A stretch of 64,000 nucleotides of DNA from Pelosinus fermentans JBW45 (GTDB taxonomy: Bacteria; Bacillota; Negativicutes; DSM-13327). The stretch lies in the NCBI RefSeq assembly GCF_000271665.2, contig NZ_CP010978.1, positions 2,386,501 through 2,450,500 of the forward strand, in the 5' to 3' direction. Position numbers and translations under genes: made by a program. Shown here in pieces: positions 26,145 to 35,608 of this stretch. Within the stretch, counting starts at the first letter, position 1. Every line of letters starts with the position of its first letter. The notes beneath the pieces were generated by a model, which was given only the letters and a program-made list of their open reading frames with translations, was not told the origin of the DNA and ran no database searches.

Positions 26145-27404
26145 TTAATAGCTTTTTTTTCTTATATATCCATATAATTCTCTAATAATGTGTATCGCAA
26201 TAGATAAGGCAATCATAATACTTAACAATACTAAAATCTGATAACTTACTTGTTCAATTCTTGTAAGAAATGAACTAACAGGCGTTGAATTAGGAGTTAG
26301 TAGAACTGGTAAAATAAATAGTTGTGTGGCATTCATAAAGGAAGATTTCATTAAGAATATTGTAATGATCGCTGCTAAAATCGCGTGCAAAAGCCTTCCT
26401 ACCATATAAGGGAACATTCGTATGCCTGACTCAATAACGATGCTGGCTACTTGCCCGTGTACTGAAAGGCCGCTCCATGCAATGATTATACTTGCGACTA
26501 CTGTTTTCTCAAGTAACGATCCATCGGCTTGACTTGCTGCTAGTGCACCTAAATCGATTTCGAATAAACCGCTCACTAAAGCAGGAGCAAGATTTGTGGT
26601 GAAGCCGATCAATCCTAATAATCCTGCAAAAACAGTTGCTAATATATCAGTAATGCCGATAATAGATAAAATGCGCAAAAAGACAGAGAAAAGGATAATA
26701 AAGCCACCAATTAATAAGATGGTATTCATTGAATTCTTTACTGAATCGCCCAATAATTGCCCCATAGAGCGTTTATCTTCCTGTTTAGCAGCGTATAGAG
26801 CCCGAAAGGCTCTTAGTAAGATATTTCCCTTTACTATTTTTGTTTCATTAGTATAATCATCTCGCTCGCGACCGTGGAAGCGAAAGACAATCCCAACAAG
26901 GAAACTAGAAAGATAATGTGCCAGTGCAATAACTGCACCTAATTCTGGCATCCCAAACATGCCAACAGCAACGGCGCCAAACATAAATAGAGGGTCAGCT
27001 GTATTAGTAAAAGATAATAGTCGTTCCGCCTCAACAGCAGTACAGAGTCGATTTTTACGGAAATTGCCTGTTATTACAGCATCCATAGGATATCCAGAAG
27101 CTAATCCCATAGATAAAGCAAAAGCTCCCACTCCTGGCACATTAAAAACAGGTCTCATTAATGGTTCTAGTAAAATACCGATAAAATGAACTACACCCAA
27201 TCCCATTAGAAGTTCGGATAAAATAAAAAAAGGTAATAAGGAAGGGAAAACAACAGTCCACCATAAATTTAGTCCCATAATCGCAGAATCAAATGCTTCT
27301 TTTGGGTAATTCACCATAGAAATAGTAATAAAGACTACACTAAACGCCATAAAATATGCTAGTAGACGCGAATGGTATCGTTTTCCTCTGCCGAAAATTC
27401 TCAT
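26145..27404 (-). CDS. ylbJ: Sporulation integral membrane protein YlbJ
   Basis: 419 residues with eight or more membrane helices and a pair of nucleoside-transporter-like gate repeats. Segments such as WWTVVFPSLLPFFILSE and GYPMDAVITGNFR are typical of YlbJ. In Bacillus YlbJ is needed for a functional spore coat/cortex and belongs to the SigE regulon. It is divergent from the patatin gene, keeping the ylbJ-ylbK pairing. A SigE-like promoter is proposed at 27447. Confidence 0.9.
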   Translation of the reverse strand: MRIFGRGKRYHSRLLAYFMAFSVVFITISMVNYPKEAFDSAIMGLNLWWTVVFPSLLPFFILSELLMGLGVVHFIGILLEPLMRPVFNVPGVGAFALSMGLASGYPMDAVITGNFRKNRLCTAVEAERLLSFTNTADPLFMFGAVAVGMFGMPELGAVIALAHYLSSFLVGIVFRFHGRERDDYTNETKIVKGNILLRAFRALYAAKQEDKRSMGQLLGDSVKNSMNTILLIGGFIILFSVFLRILSIIGITDILATVFAGLLGLIGFTTNLAPALVSGLFEIDLGALAASQADGSLLEKTVVASIIIAWSGLSVHGQVASIVIESGIRMFPYMVGRLLHAILAAIITIFLMKSSFMNATQLFILPVLLTPNSTPVSSFLTRIEQVSYQILVLLSIMIALSIAIHIIRELYGYIRKKSY

Positions 27405-27446
27405 ATAATTATCTCCTCTCCTATCAGGCGGTCTTTAATATATATT

Positions 27447-27475
27447 GAAATATGAGAGATAATATAACTATATGA
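27447..27475 (-). promoter_or_regulatory. Possible SigE promoter of ylbJ
   Basis: On the minus strand TCATATAG is followed after 13 bases by CATATTTC. This is close to the SigE consensus (-35 KMATATT, 13-15 bases, CATACAHT) but differs in several positions. It is placed about 45 bases before the ATG. Confidence 0.35.
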
Positions 27476-27534
27476 GATAGGAATTAATAAAATAGCTGGG
27501 ATGTATTTCTTACTATTTTCTAAGGAGTGGTTTT

Positions 27535-28359
27535 ATGCGGCCGAAAATTGGCGTGGCTCTTGGATCTGGTGGATTAAGAGGGTTAGCACATATTGGTGTA
27601 CTCAAGGTTTTAGAAAGGGAAGAAATTCCTATTGATTACATTGCAGGTTGTAGTATTGGTAGCTTAATTGGAGCTTTATATTGTTCAGGACAAACGCCAG
27701 AAACTATTTTACGATTAGCGAAACACTTGAAACCTCGCCATTGGATGGATTTCATGATTTCAAAAATGGGAATTGTTTCTGGTGACAAAGTATTGGAAAT
27801 TATACATTTACTAACAAAAGGAAAAAAATTTTCGGATTTGAGGATTCCGTTAGCTATCGTTGCCACAGATATAAAACAAGGCAAGGAAATTATCTTTACG
27901 GAAGGTAATGTAGCTGTTGCTGTAAGAGCAAGTACTTCGGTACCAGGATTTTTTGTGCCCTTTATCTTAGAAGATATGCTACTCGTTGATGGTGCAGTGC
28001 TAAATCCTACTCCCATTGATATAGTGCGAAAAATGGGGGCTGATATTGTCATTGCTGTAGATTTGGCACATGCAGGAACGATTTGTAACATTACGAATAT
28101 TTTTGATGTCATTATTCAGTCAATCGACATTATGGAACGGGAGTTATTCAAATATCGACAACACAATTGGGATATATTAATTCGGCCAGATGTTGCTCAT
28201 ATTCAACCAAGTTCTTTTGAATATATGGATGAAAGCGTACTCCTAGGAGAACAAGCAGCAGAGAAGATGATTTTAGATATTAAGCATTTATTAAATCATT
28301 CTATGTTGGAATATAAAGAGCTGGATAACGAAAATCCCATGCACCCATATTCCAACTAG
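27535..28359 (+). CDS. ylbK: Patatin-like phospholipase (YlbK/RssA family)
   Basis: 274 residues. The Ser-Asp dyad hydrolase motifs are GSGGLRGLAHIG (oxyanion hole), GCSIGS with the catalytic Ser, and DGA with the catalytic Asp in LLVDGAVLNP. It probably hydrolyses acyl ester bonds of lipids; the natural substrate is unknown. A TAAGGAG site precedes the ATG. Its last 59 bases overlap the end of tmcAL on the opposite strand. Confidence 0.9.
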   Translation: MRPKIGVALGSGGLRGLAHIGVLKVLEREEIPIDYIAGCSIGSLIGALYCSGQTPETILRLAKHLKPRHWMDFMISKMGIVSGDKVLEIIHLLTKGKKFSDLRIPLAIVATDIKQGKEIIFTEGNVAVAVRASTSVPGFFVPFILEDMLLVDGAVLNPTPIDIVRKMGADIVIAVDLAHAGTICNITNIFDVIIQSIDIMERELFKYRQHNWDILIRPDVAHIQPSSFEYMDESVLLGEQAAEKMILDIKHLLNHSMLEYKELDNENPMHPYSN

Positions 28360-29548
28360 AGGAAGGGATTCCTAAACTATAAATATCACTAGCTAAAGTG
28401 TCAACAGACAGCATTTGTTGCAGTGGAGTGAGGGTATCTGTATCACGTTGTTTGCTGCTTAGATAATGAGTGGTTTTAGTTATCAGAGGTATCGCATTAG
28501 TTTGGTTCATCTTTTTTAAAAGTAAACGTCCATTTTGATTAAAGGCTAAAATTCGAGCATATAAAGGACCTTCTTTATCAAAACTTGCTAATTGATCCTG
28601 TGTAGCTCCTAATAACGCATGAATCAGGATACGCTGTAAACGTGTATAAGTATAACGCTTGCTTTTTAGTAGTGCTAACAAATGCTCTATATTTGCTGCC
28701 AATAGAGAAGAATCACGGATTTTGTAATGCAGCCCCTCTGACACATTCGGTAATTTTTCTAATTGTTTAGAACTTGTTATTCTTAATTGGGCTAATACAA
28801 TAGAAGAGAAGTTAGATAAAGTAACTGGTCCACGCTTTTGGGACAGAAGGTCATAAAGTATTTTCGACGTTGTTTCAGGGACAGACATTTTTATTTCGTC
28901 AGTAATGGTCATATGATTTATAATTGCTTGCCTTATGGCCGTGGCACTGGCAAAGGATGAGGTAATCGTAGTATCATTATATTTTGACTGTTGCCTAGTA
29001 ACTGCAATTGGCTGCAATGTCGGCGAAAACTTTTTTATAGCACGTAAATATTCTACAGCTAAAATATTATTAGAAGAAGATATAATATTGCCCGCAATGT
29101 TATATTGCTTTTCTAAGGCTTGTCCTAAAGCGGAGGCATATGTATTACCTAATTGCAAGTTTATATGCATTTGGTTCATGATATTTACATCATTTGCAGC
29201 TGTGGCAATTTTATTCAATAGTTCCAAGTCGGCGTGTTCCGCTCCAAAACAAACATGGCTGACAATACCTAAAGAATGCAAAAGACGAATACCTCCAGCA
29301 GCGAAATACTGAGCGCTGCGAACTGCAAATACAGTAGGAAGTTCAATAATAAGATCTACACCACCCCGAATTGCCATTTCGGCTCTTTTCCATTTATCAA
29401 ACATTGCTGGTTCGCCTCTTTGTACAAAATTTCCACTCATAACACCTATGACAAAGGGACAGCCAGATCTTTTTTTTGCAGCATCTATATGCCATTTATG
29501 ACCGTTATGAAAAGGATTGTATTCAACAATAACACCAACTGCTTGCAT
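28301..29548 (-). CDS. tmcAL: tRNA(Met) cytidine acetate ligase TmcAL
   Basis: 415 residues. The nucleotidyltransferase HxGH motif lies in VEYNPFHNGHKWHI at the N-terminus, followed by GNFVQRGEPAM and IELPTVFAVRSA. It uses ATP and acetate to acetylate C34 of elongator tRNA-Met. Bacillus YlbM is the orthologue and lies in the same neighbourhood. The divergent acetate kinase gene next door uses the same metabolite, which may be coincidence. Confidence 0.93.
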   Translation of the reverse strand: MQAVGVIVEYNPFHNGHKWHIDAAKKRSGCPFVIGVMSGNFVQRGEPAMFDKWKRAEMAIRGGVDLIIELPTVFAVRSAQYFAAGGIRLLHSLGIVSHVCFGAEHADLELLNKIATAANDVNIMNQMHINLQLGNTYASALGQALEKQYNIAGNIISSSNNILAVEYLRAIKKFSPTLQPIAVTRQQSKYNDTTITSSFASATAIRQAIINHMTITDEIKMSVPETTSKILYDLLSQKRGPVTLSNFSSIVLAQLRITSSKQLEKLPNVSEGLHYKIRDSSLLAANIEHLLALLKSKRYTYTRLQRILIHALLGATQDQLASFDKEGPLYARILAFNQNGRLLLKKMNQTNAIPLITKTTHYLSSKQRDTDTLTPLQQMLSVDTLASDIYSLGIPSSSWNMGAWDFRYPALYIPT

Positions 29549-29831
29549 AATAATATGGTCACTCCAGTTTCAAAAGATTATTATAACTGTGTATTCAGTT
29601 ATAATATCCATTATACTGATAAAACTCTACAAATATAAATAAAAATACCCAGATCTCTATTTCTTTTTGTAATTTATAAAAGAAAATTGCTAATACTATA
29701 GAAAAACAGTTTTTTTTAGTTACTTTGTATAAAATTAAAGGAAAAAATAGTACTGTGTCGAAACTTAAGTACTTGTATGATCGTATAAAGAGAATAGTAA
29801 AGAAGAGAAGAATGCGAGGAGGAATTGAATT

Positions 29832-31028
29832 ATGAAAGTTTTAGTAGTGAATTGCGGAAGTTCTTCTATCAAATATCAATTATTTGAGATGAATGATGAG
29901 TCAGTAGTAGCAAAGGGGTTAGTTGAACGTATCGGTTTAGATGGAGCAGTGTTAACTCATCAGCCTGCTGACAAAGAAAAAGTTGTTATTAATGCTAATA
30001 TTTCAAATCATACAATCGGTATTAGCTTAGTATTAGAGGCATTAACTGATGCCAAACATGGAGTCATTTCTAGCATGAAGGAAATTGATGCGATTGGACA
30101 TCGTGGTATTCATGGCGGTGAAAAATTTTCTGACTCTGTGATGGTAGATGCAGGTGTAATAAAGGCAATTGAAGATTGTATCGAAATGGCACCTCTTCAT
30201 AACCCACCAAGTATTGCAGGAATTAATGCTTGCACTGAATTAATGCCAGGAATACCACAAGTTGTAGTGTTTGATACTGCTTTTCATCAAACAATGCCTA
30301 AGAAAGCTTTCATGTATGGATTGCCTTATGAAGCGTATGAGAAATATGGCATTCGACGTTATGGCTTCCATGGAACTTCTCACAAGTATGTGTCACAACG
30401 AGTTGCTGACTTAATGGGTAAAGATTATAATGATTTAAAAATTATTACTTGTCATTTAGGTAACGGATCTAGCGTAGCTGCCATTGAAAATGGAAAATGT
30501 GTTGATACCAGTATGGGGTTCACACCACTAGAAGGACTTTTGATGGGAACCCGCTGTGGTAATATCGATCCAGCTATTATTCCATTTTTGATGAAAAAAG
30601 AAAATATGACTATGGAAGAAATTGATACTTACATTAATAAAAAATCAGGTGTTTTAGGAGTTTCTGGAGTATCAAGTGACTTTAGAGATATTGAAAAAGC
30701 CGCCCAAGAGGGGAATGAACGTGCTCAATTGGCATTGGATATGTTTACATATGAGGTTGTAAAGTTTGTTGGCAGCTATGCAGCGGCAATGAATGGCGTT
30801 GATGCAATCATCTTTACAGCTGGTGTTGGTGAGAACTCTATCGAAATGCGTGAAAATATTTCAAAGGGTTTGGAATATTTGAATACTAAAATTGATTATG
30901 AAAAAAATAATGTTCGTGGTAAAGAAAGAGAAATTAGTACTGACGGCTCTAAAGTAAAATTGTTTGTAATTCCTACAAATGAAGAATTAATGATCGCTCG
31001 AGATACAAAAAGTATTTGTACTAAGTAA
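29832..31028 (+). CDS. ackA: Acetate kinase
   Basis: 398 residues, the usual family length. Motifs include [22 protein letters not shown], the catalytic Arg region [20 protein letters not shown], and FTAGVGENS. It makes ATP and acetate from acetyl phosphate, fitting a fermentative anaerobe with pyruvate:ferredoxin oxidoreductase. GGAGGA precedes the ATG. No pta gene is adjacent. The 283-base gap to divergent tmcAL is A+T-rich and shows no promoter I would rank. Confidence 0.96.
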   Translation: MKVLVVNCGSSSIKYQLFEMNDESVVAKGLVERIGLDGAVLTHQPADKEKVVINANISNHTIGISLVLEALTDAKHGVISSMKEIDAIGHRGIHGGEKFSDSVMVDAGVIKAIEDCIEMAPLHNPPSIAGINACTELMPGIPQVVVFDTAFHQTMPKKAFMYGLPYEAYEKYGIRRYGFHGTSHKYVSQRVADLMGKDYNDLKIITCHLGNGSSVAAIENGKCVDTSMGFTPLEGLLMGTRCGNIDPAIIPFLMKKENMTMEEIDTYINKKSGVLGVSGVSSDFRDIEKAAQEGNERAQLALDMFTYEVVKFVGSYAAAMNGVDAIIFTAGVGENSIEMRENISKGLEYLNTKIDYEKNNVRGKEREISTDGSKVKLFVIPTNEELMIARDTKSICTK

Positions 31029-31040
31029 TATTATTGTCGA

Positions 31041-31077
31041 TAAGAAAAGACTTGGTGTTAGCCAAGCCTTTTCTTGT
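31041..31077 (+). terminator. Terminator after ackA
   Basis: AAGAAAAGACTTGG pairs with CCAAGCCTTTTCTT (one mismatch) with the loop TGTTAG. The following T-run is short (TTGTTG). Confidence 0.65.
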
Positions 31078-31129
31078 TGACAAAATATAGAGGGGTAGCT
31101 ATAATTAATGAAGGTTGAGGTGGAAAATG

Positions 31130-31633
31130 ATGAAAATTAATGTCTTACAGGCTAAAAAGGCTATTGGTAATGAACAAACATTTGAATTTGTCACTTCTGC
31201 TGAAGAACTAGCTATCGAGGGTGAAACTCCTTGGAAGAGTAGTGTTATACACGTTGAAGGCAAATTGATAAATAATGGACGAGTAATAGCTGTTGAAGGT
31301 ATGATCTCTGCTAATGCTCAATATCAATGTAGTTGCTGTTTAGAGGATTTTTCTGCAAATATGGAAATTCCTTTTAGTGATAACTATCAGCAAGCTATTG
31401 ATGAAGCTATTGATGATGAAGTTGATTTGGCTTGTTATACTGGTGATGAAATTGATATTGCCGATTTAGTGCGTGAAAGCTTAATATTAGCAGAACCATT
31501 GAAAAGCTTATGTAGTGAAACTTGTCGAGGATTGTGTCCTCATTGTGGTATTAATCTTAATACTGCGCAATGCGGTTGTCAGGGTAAGTTAATCGATCCA
31601 AGACTCGCAGTACTGCAAAAACTTTTAAAGTGA
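31130..31633 (+). CDS. YceD/DUF177 family protein (YlbN)
   Basis: 167 residues from the second of two adjacent ATGs (31130), which is six bases after GAGGTGG. The DUF177 fold is suggested by the central C-x-C-C-L-x-x-F segment and the C-terminal cysteine-rich zinc segment CRGLCPHCG...CGC. In E. coli and plants members affect 23S rRNA accumulation. It is followed by rpmF, as in nearly all bacteria. Confidence 0.88.
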   Translation: MKINVLQAKKAIGNEQTFEFVTSAEELAIEGETPWKSSVIHVEGKLINNGRVIAVEGMISANAQYQCSCCLEDFSANMEIPFSDNYQQAIDEAIDDEVDLACYTGDEIDIADLVRESLILAEPLKSLCSETCRGLCPHCGINLNTAQCGCQGKLIDPRLAVLQKLLK

Positions 31634-31719
31634 AATTTAAAGGCTTTTCTAACTGCGTTGCTTGAAATTTATTTATTCGATAACCATAATTGAAACCCTG
31701 TTAAGGAGGTGTGTAGTAA

Positions 31720-31902
31720 ATGGCAGTACCTAAGCGTAAGATGTCCAAAGCTCGTCGTGACAAACGTCGTGCGAATTGGAAATTAACCGTTCCTGGCTTT
31801 GTAGCATGTCCACAATGTCACGAATTGAAAATGCCTCATAGAGTTTGTCCTGAATGTGGTCATTACAATGGTAAGGTAGTTATAAAAGCAAAAGCAGAAT
31901 AA
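31720..31902 (+). CDS. rpmF: Ribosomal protein bL32, zinc-binding form
   Basis: 60 residues beginning MAVPKRKMSKARRDKRR. A four-cysteine zinc ribbon is visible (CPQC and CPEC). AAGGAGGTG precedes the ATG. A Cys+ form contrasts with zinc-independent paralogues that some bacteria also carry; none is in this window. Confidence 0.96.
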   Translation: MAVPKRKMSKARRDKRRANWKLTVPGFVACPQCHELKMPHRVCPECGHYNGKVVIKAKAE

Positions 31903-31912
31903 GATCTTACTT

Positions 31913-31963
31913 AGTGAGCAAGATAAGAGTTACTTGAACTTTTTTCTTGCTCACTGTTTTTTT
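31913..31963 (+). terminator. Terminator after rpmF
   Basis: AGTGAGCAAGA and TCTTGCTCACT form an 11-pair stem with a 22-base loop, followed by GTTTTTTT. It separates the DUF177-rpmF unit from the fapR-fab operon. Confidence 0.8.
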
Positions 31964-31964
31964 C

Positions 31965-31993
31965 TTGCTTTTTATTTGCTAAGTGATTATAAT
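31965..31993 (+). promoter_or_regulatory. Likely SigA promoter of the fapR-plsX-fab operon
   Basis: TATAAT at 31988-31993 is perfect; TTGCTT at 31965-31970 is a weak -35 at the ideal 17-base spacing. The candidate FapR operator starts 11 bases downstream, over the transcription start. Confidence 0.5.
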
Positions 31994-32004
31994 AGTAACT
32001 GGTT

Positions 32005-32021
32005 ATAGTAGCAACTACTAA
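32005..32021 (+). promoter_or_regulatory. Candidate FapR operator
   Basis: ATAGTA-gcaac-TACTAA is a 17-base inverted repeat, with 6+5+6 spacing and TTAGTA-like half sites, as in known FapR boxes. It overlaps the predicted start of fapR transcription, which would give autoregulation relieved by malonyl-CoA. Confidence 0.55.
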
Positions 32022-32055
32022 AAACTAGTGTAATGAAATAAAACTGGGTGATATG

Positions 32056-32613
32056 ATGGCGCGAATTCATAAAAAACTACGACAAGAAATACTTAAGGAA
32101 AAAATAGATTCAAACCCATTTCTTACGGATGGCGAATTAGCAGTATTGCTAAATGTAAGTATTCAAACTTTGCGACTAGATCGCTTGGAGTTAGGTATTC
32201 CTGAATTGCGAGAACGTACGAAACAAATGGCAGAACGTGCTCAAGATAAATTAAAGGCAATTGCCAGTAATGAAATTGTAGGCGATTTAATTGATTTAGA
32301 GTTGGATAAACAAGGAATCTCCATTTTACATATAACGCCTGAAATGGTTTTTGAAAAAACGCAGATTGCTCGTGGGCATTATGTGTTCTCGCAAGCAAAT
32401 TCCTTAGCTCTTGCCGTTATTGATGCGCCTACAGCACTGACTGGTGTTGCGAATGTAAAATATAAAATGCCAATTCACGTTGGAGAAAAGTTAATAGCGA
32501 AAGCTGAAGTAATCAGAAAACGTGGAAATAAATCGTTTATTTGGGTAAAAACTAGAAATGAAAAGCAGGAAGTATTTCGTGCTAAATTTATTATGGTATC
32601 TTTAGAACCATGA
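32056..32613 (+). CDS. fapR: Fatty acid and phospholipid biosynthesis regulator FapR
   Basis: 185 residues. An N-terminal helix-turn-helix (about 20-50, [20 protein letters not shown]) is followed by a hot-dog thioesterase-like domain that binds malonyl-CoA. Two ATGs occur at 32053 and 32056; the second is better spaced from GGGTG. It heads the lipid operon and its candidate operator lies just upstream. Its 3' end nearly touches plsX. Confidence 0.93.
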   Translation: MARIHKKLRQEILKEKIDSNPFLTDGELAVLLNVSIQTLRLDRLELGIPELRERTKQMAERAQDKLKAIASNEIVGDLIDLELDKQGISILHITPEMVFEKTQIARGHYVFSQANSLALAVIDAPTALTGVANVKYKMPIHVGEKLIAKAEVIRKRGNKSFIWVKTRNEKQEVFRAKFIMVSLEP

Positions 32614-32627
32614 AAGGGAGACTATCA

Positions 32628-33653
32628 ATGAAAGTTGCCGTTGATGCCATGGGTAGCGACTATGCACCGGAAGAAATTGTATTAGGAGCAATACAAGCCG
32701 CTAGCGAGTATCAATGTGAAATTGTTTTAGTTGGAGACGAAATCCAAATTAAAAAAGTATTGGATAAAGCAGGGCAGTGGAAACATTTAAATATCAGTGT
32801 CCAGCACGCTAGCGAAACAATTGAAATGCATGAACATCCTGGAGCAGCAGCTCGTAAGAAAAAGGATGCATCGATTGTTGTGGCTACACGTTTAGTTAAA
32901 GAGGGTTTATGTGATGCCGTTGTTTCAGCAGGTAGTACAGGTGCCGCAGTAGCGGCTGCATTATTCGGACTTGGACGCATCCCTGGTGTGGAAAGACCCA
33001 CCATTGCTACTCCTATTCCGAATCTTACGGGCACAACTGTATTATTAGATTCTGGTGCTAATGTGGATTGTAAGCCAAAACATTTAGTACAAAGTGCAAT
33101 TATGGGCTCTATTTATGCTCAATATATTTTGGATATAAAAACTCCTCGTGTGGGTTTGTTAAATATAGGTGAAGAAGAAACGAAGGGAAATGAGCAAGCT
33201 TTAGCTACGTACCCGCTTTTAAAGCAATTGCAAACAGTTAACTTTATTGGTAATGTAGAGGGAAGAGATGTTCCTAAAGGAACTGTTGATGTAGTTGTGT
33301 GTGATGGTTTTGTAGGTAATGTAGTATTAAAATTGGGAGAAGGTTTAAGTAGCGCTATTATGCAGTTGATAAAAGAGAGTATTAAAAATAGCGGCATTTT
33401 AACCAAAATGGCATCATTAATGGTTTTACCTGCATTAAAAGGCTTAAAACGAAAGCTTGATTATGCAGAATACGGAGGAGCTCCTCTTTTGGGTGTTAAT
33501 GGGTGTTTTATTATTTGCCATGGAAGTTCTAAGGCAAAAGCTATAAAAAATGCAATTAGAGTTGCGACTGAATTTACACAAAATAATGTTGTTGAACATA
33601 TAAGTGAAAATATTGCACGGGAAGGAGTTGTTACGAATGCAGGAGATGAATAA
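32628..33653 (+). CDS. plsX: Phosphate acyltransferase PlsX
   Basis: 341 residues from the ATG at 32628 with AAAGGGAG upstream; an earlier in-frame ATG lies inside fapR. The N-terminus KVAVDAMGSDYAP and the segments SAGSTGA and LLDSGANVDCKP are typical. It converts acyl-ACP to acyl phosphate for PlsY, linking fatty acid and phospholipid synthesis. It overlaps fabH by 17 bases. Confidence 0.95.
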   Translation: MKVAVDAMGSDYAPEEIVLGAIQAASEYQCEIVLVGDEIQIKKVLDKAGQWKHLNISVQHASETIEMHEHPGAAARKKKDASIVVATRLVKEGLCDAVVSAGSTGAAVAAALFGLGRIPGVERPTIATPIPNLTGTTVLLDSGANVDCKPKHLVQSAIMGSIYAQYILDIKTPRVGLLNIGEEETKGNEQALATYPLLKQLQTVNFIGNVEGRDVPKGTVDVVVCDGFVGNVVLKLGEGLSSAIMQLIKESIKNSGILTKMASLMVLPALKGLKRKLDYAEYGGAPLLGVNGCFIICHGSSKAKAIKNAIRVATEFTQNNVVEHISENIAREGVVTNAGDE

Positions 33654-34656
33654 AGGGGTAGGTATTATTGGTATCGGCAGCTATGCCCCTGAGAAAATAG
33701 TTACAAATAAAGATTTGGAAAAAATAGTCGAGACTTCTGATGAGTGGATTGTTAGCCGAACTGGTATAAAGCAACGTCATATTGTTGAACCGGGGGTTGC
33801 TACTTCTTCCTTGGCAGCTCTGGCTGCTGAAAGAGCTTTACTGGATGCTGGTGTAACTGCAGATGAAATTGACTTGATTATTGTGGCTACGGCTACTCCA
33901 GACATGTTGTTTCCTTCTACTGCATGTCTGGTACAAGATAAAATCAAGGCTAGTAAAGCAGCTGCTTTTGATTTATCAGCAGGATGTTCTGGTTTTGCCT
34001 ATGGTCTGGTAACCGGTAGCCAATTTATTAAAACCGGATTGTATAAAAAGATTTTGGTTATTGGGGCAGAAACATTATCAACTATTCTTGACTGGAATGA
34101 CCGCAATACTTGCGTGCTATTCGGTGATGGTGCTGGAGCCGTAGTTTTAGGAGAGGTTCCTGCAGGTTATGGAATTTTAGGAGTTGAACTTGGTGCTGAT
34201 GGCTCAGGTGGAGAACTATTAAAAATGCCTGCAGGTGGTTCACGTATTCCAGCTACAAATGAGAGCATTGGGCAGCGTTTGCATTATCTTCAAATGAGTG
34301 GAAATGATGTTTTTAAATTTGCTGTTAAAGTAATGGGAGAAGCTGCGGTTAAGGCTTTAGAAAATTCAGGTTTATCTCACACGGATGTAGATTGTTTAAT
34401 TCCTCATCAAGCAAATATTAGAATTATTCAATCCGCTGCTAAACGATTAAAGCTGCCTATGGAAAAAGTCGTTATAAATGTTGATAATTATGGTAATACT
34501 TCCGCTGCATCCATTCCTCTTGCAATGGATGAAGCAATGAAAAATGGTAGGCTTAAAAATGATGATATAGTTGTATTAGTTGGATTTGGTGCAGGACTTA
34601 CATGGGCATCTTGTGTCATCAAATGGTACAAGGAGGATAAAGCTGTTGAAAAATAA
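33637..34656 (+). CDS. fabH: Beta-ketoacyl-ACP synthase III
   Basis: 339 residues from the ATG at 33637, with GGAAGGAG upstream and a 17-base overlap with plsX. The catalytic triad is visible: Cys in LSAGCSGF, His in IPHQANIRI and Asn in NVDNYGNTS. It starts fatty acid chains by condensing acetyl- or branched acyl-CoA with malonyl-ACP. Start choice is slightly uncertain because another ATG follows three codons later. Confidence 0.95.
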   Translation: MQEMNKGVGIIGIGSYAPEKIVTNKDLEKIVETSDEWIVSRTGIKQRHIVEPGVATSSLAALAAERALLDAGVTADEIDLIIVATATPDMLFPSTACLVQDKIKASKAAAFDLSAGCSGFAYGLVTGSQFIKTGLYKKILVIGAETLSTILDWNDRNTCVLFGDGAGAVVLGEVPAGYGILGVELGADGSGGELLKMPAGGSRIPATNESIGQRLHYLQMSGNDVFKFAVKVMGEAAVKALENSGLSHTDVDCLIPHQANIRIIQSAAKRLKLPMEKVVINVDNYGNTSAASIPLAMDEAMKNGRLKNDDIVVLVGFGAGLTWASCVIKWYKEDKAVEK

Positions 34657-35584
34657 ACTTTGCCAAGTGTTAAATATTAAGTATCCTATATTGCAAGGTG
34701 GAATGGCTTGGGTAGCTACTGCTGAACTTGCTGCTGCTGTTTCCAATGCTGGTGGCTTAGGCATTATTGGCGCTGGTCATATGCCACCAGATGTGCTTCG
34801 CAGGGAAATACAGAAAACAAAATCGTTGACCAAAAAAGTTTTTGGTGTTAATATCATGCTTATGTCACCATTTGTAAAAGAAGTGATGCAAGTAGTGATC
34901 GATGAGAAAGTAGCAGTAATTACTACGGGTGCTGGTAACCCGGCAGAGTATATACCAGCTTTAAAAGAGATCGGTAGTAGAATCATACCTGTGGTTGCTT
35001 CTGTAGCATTAGCTAAAAGATTGGAGCGGACGGGTGTAGATGCTATTATTGCTGAGGGGCAGGAAAGTGGCGGTCATGTTGGCGAAATCAGTACCATGTC
35101 TTTGATTCCTCAAATTGTCGATGCAGTAAGTGTACCTGTAATTGCAGCAGGTGGTATCGCCGATAGTAGAGGCATGGCAGCAGCTTTAGCCTTAGGGGCT
35201 CAAGGTGTTCAAATCGGTACTCGTTTTGTGGCATCTTTAGAATGTATTGCACATTCTAATTATAAAAATGCTATTTTAAAAGCAAAAGATCGTTCTACAA
35301 TTGTAACTGGCATTGCAACTGGTCATCCTGTAAGGGTGCTTACCAATAAATTTACCCGTGAATATCATGCTATGGAAAAAAATGGATCTTCCCCTGAAGA
35401 GCTTGAACAGTTAGGTGCAGGTAAACTACGCATAGCTGCTCGTGAAGGCGATGTAGATCATGGTTCTGTTATGGTTGGACAAATCTCAGGTATGATTACA
35501 GATATTAAGTCTGTAGAAGAGATTATCCAAGATTTAGTTAACGGTCTTCCAAAGGTTTTATCTGGTATATCTGATAATATTTAA
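34646..35584 (+). CDS. fabK: Flavin-dependent enoyl-ACP reductase (FabK)
   Basis: 312 residues. The TTG at 34646 is chosen because AAGGAGG lies nine bases upstream and the protein then begins KNKLCQVLNIKYPILQGGMA. The TIM-barrel FMN-binding blocks GGLGIIGAGHM, EGQESGGHVG and AAGGIADSRG are visible. It reduces trans-2-enoyl-ACP and lies between fabH and fabD, the classic fabK place in streptococci and clostridia. A second related gene lies at 37661. Confidence 0.9.
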   Translation: MKNKLCQVLNIKYPILQGGMAWVATAELAAAVSNAGGLGIIGAGHMPPDVLRREIQKTKSLTKKVFGVNIMLMSPFVKEVMQVVIDEKVAVITTGAGNPAEYIPALKEIGSRIIPVVASVALAKRLERTGVDAIIAEGQESGGHVGEISTMSLIPQIVDAVSVPVIAAGGIADSRGMAAALALGAQGVQIGTRFVASLECIAHSNYKNAILKAKDRSTIVTGIATGHPVRVLTNKFTREYHAMEKNGSSPEELEQLGAGKLRIAAREGDVDHGSVMVGQISGMITDIKSVEEIIQDLVNGLPKVLSGISDNI

Positions 35585-35608
35585 CTATAGTTAAAGGGAA
35601 GGTATAAT

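Noticed and set aside
27636-28112. 158-codon minus-strand frame inside ylbK
   Set aside because: Antisense shadow of a recognised patatin-like gene; composition is unlike a protein and no ribosome-binding site is present.
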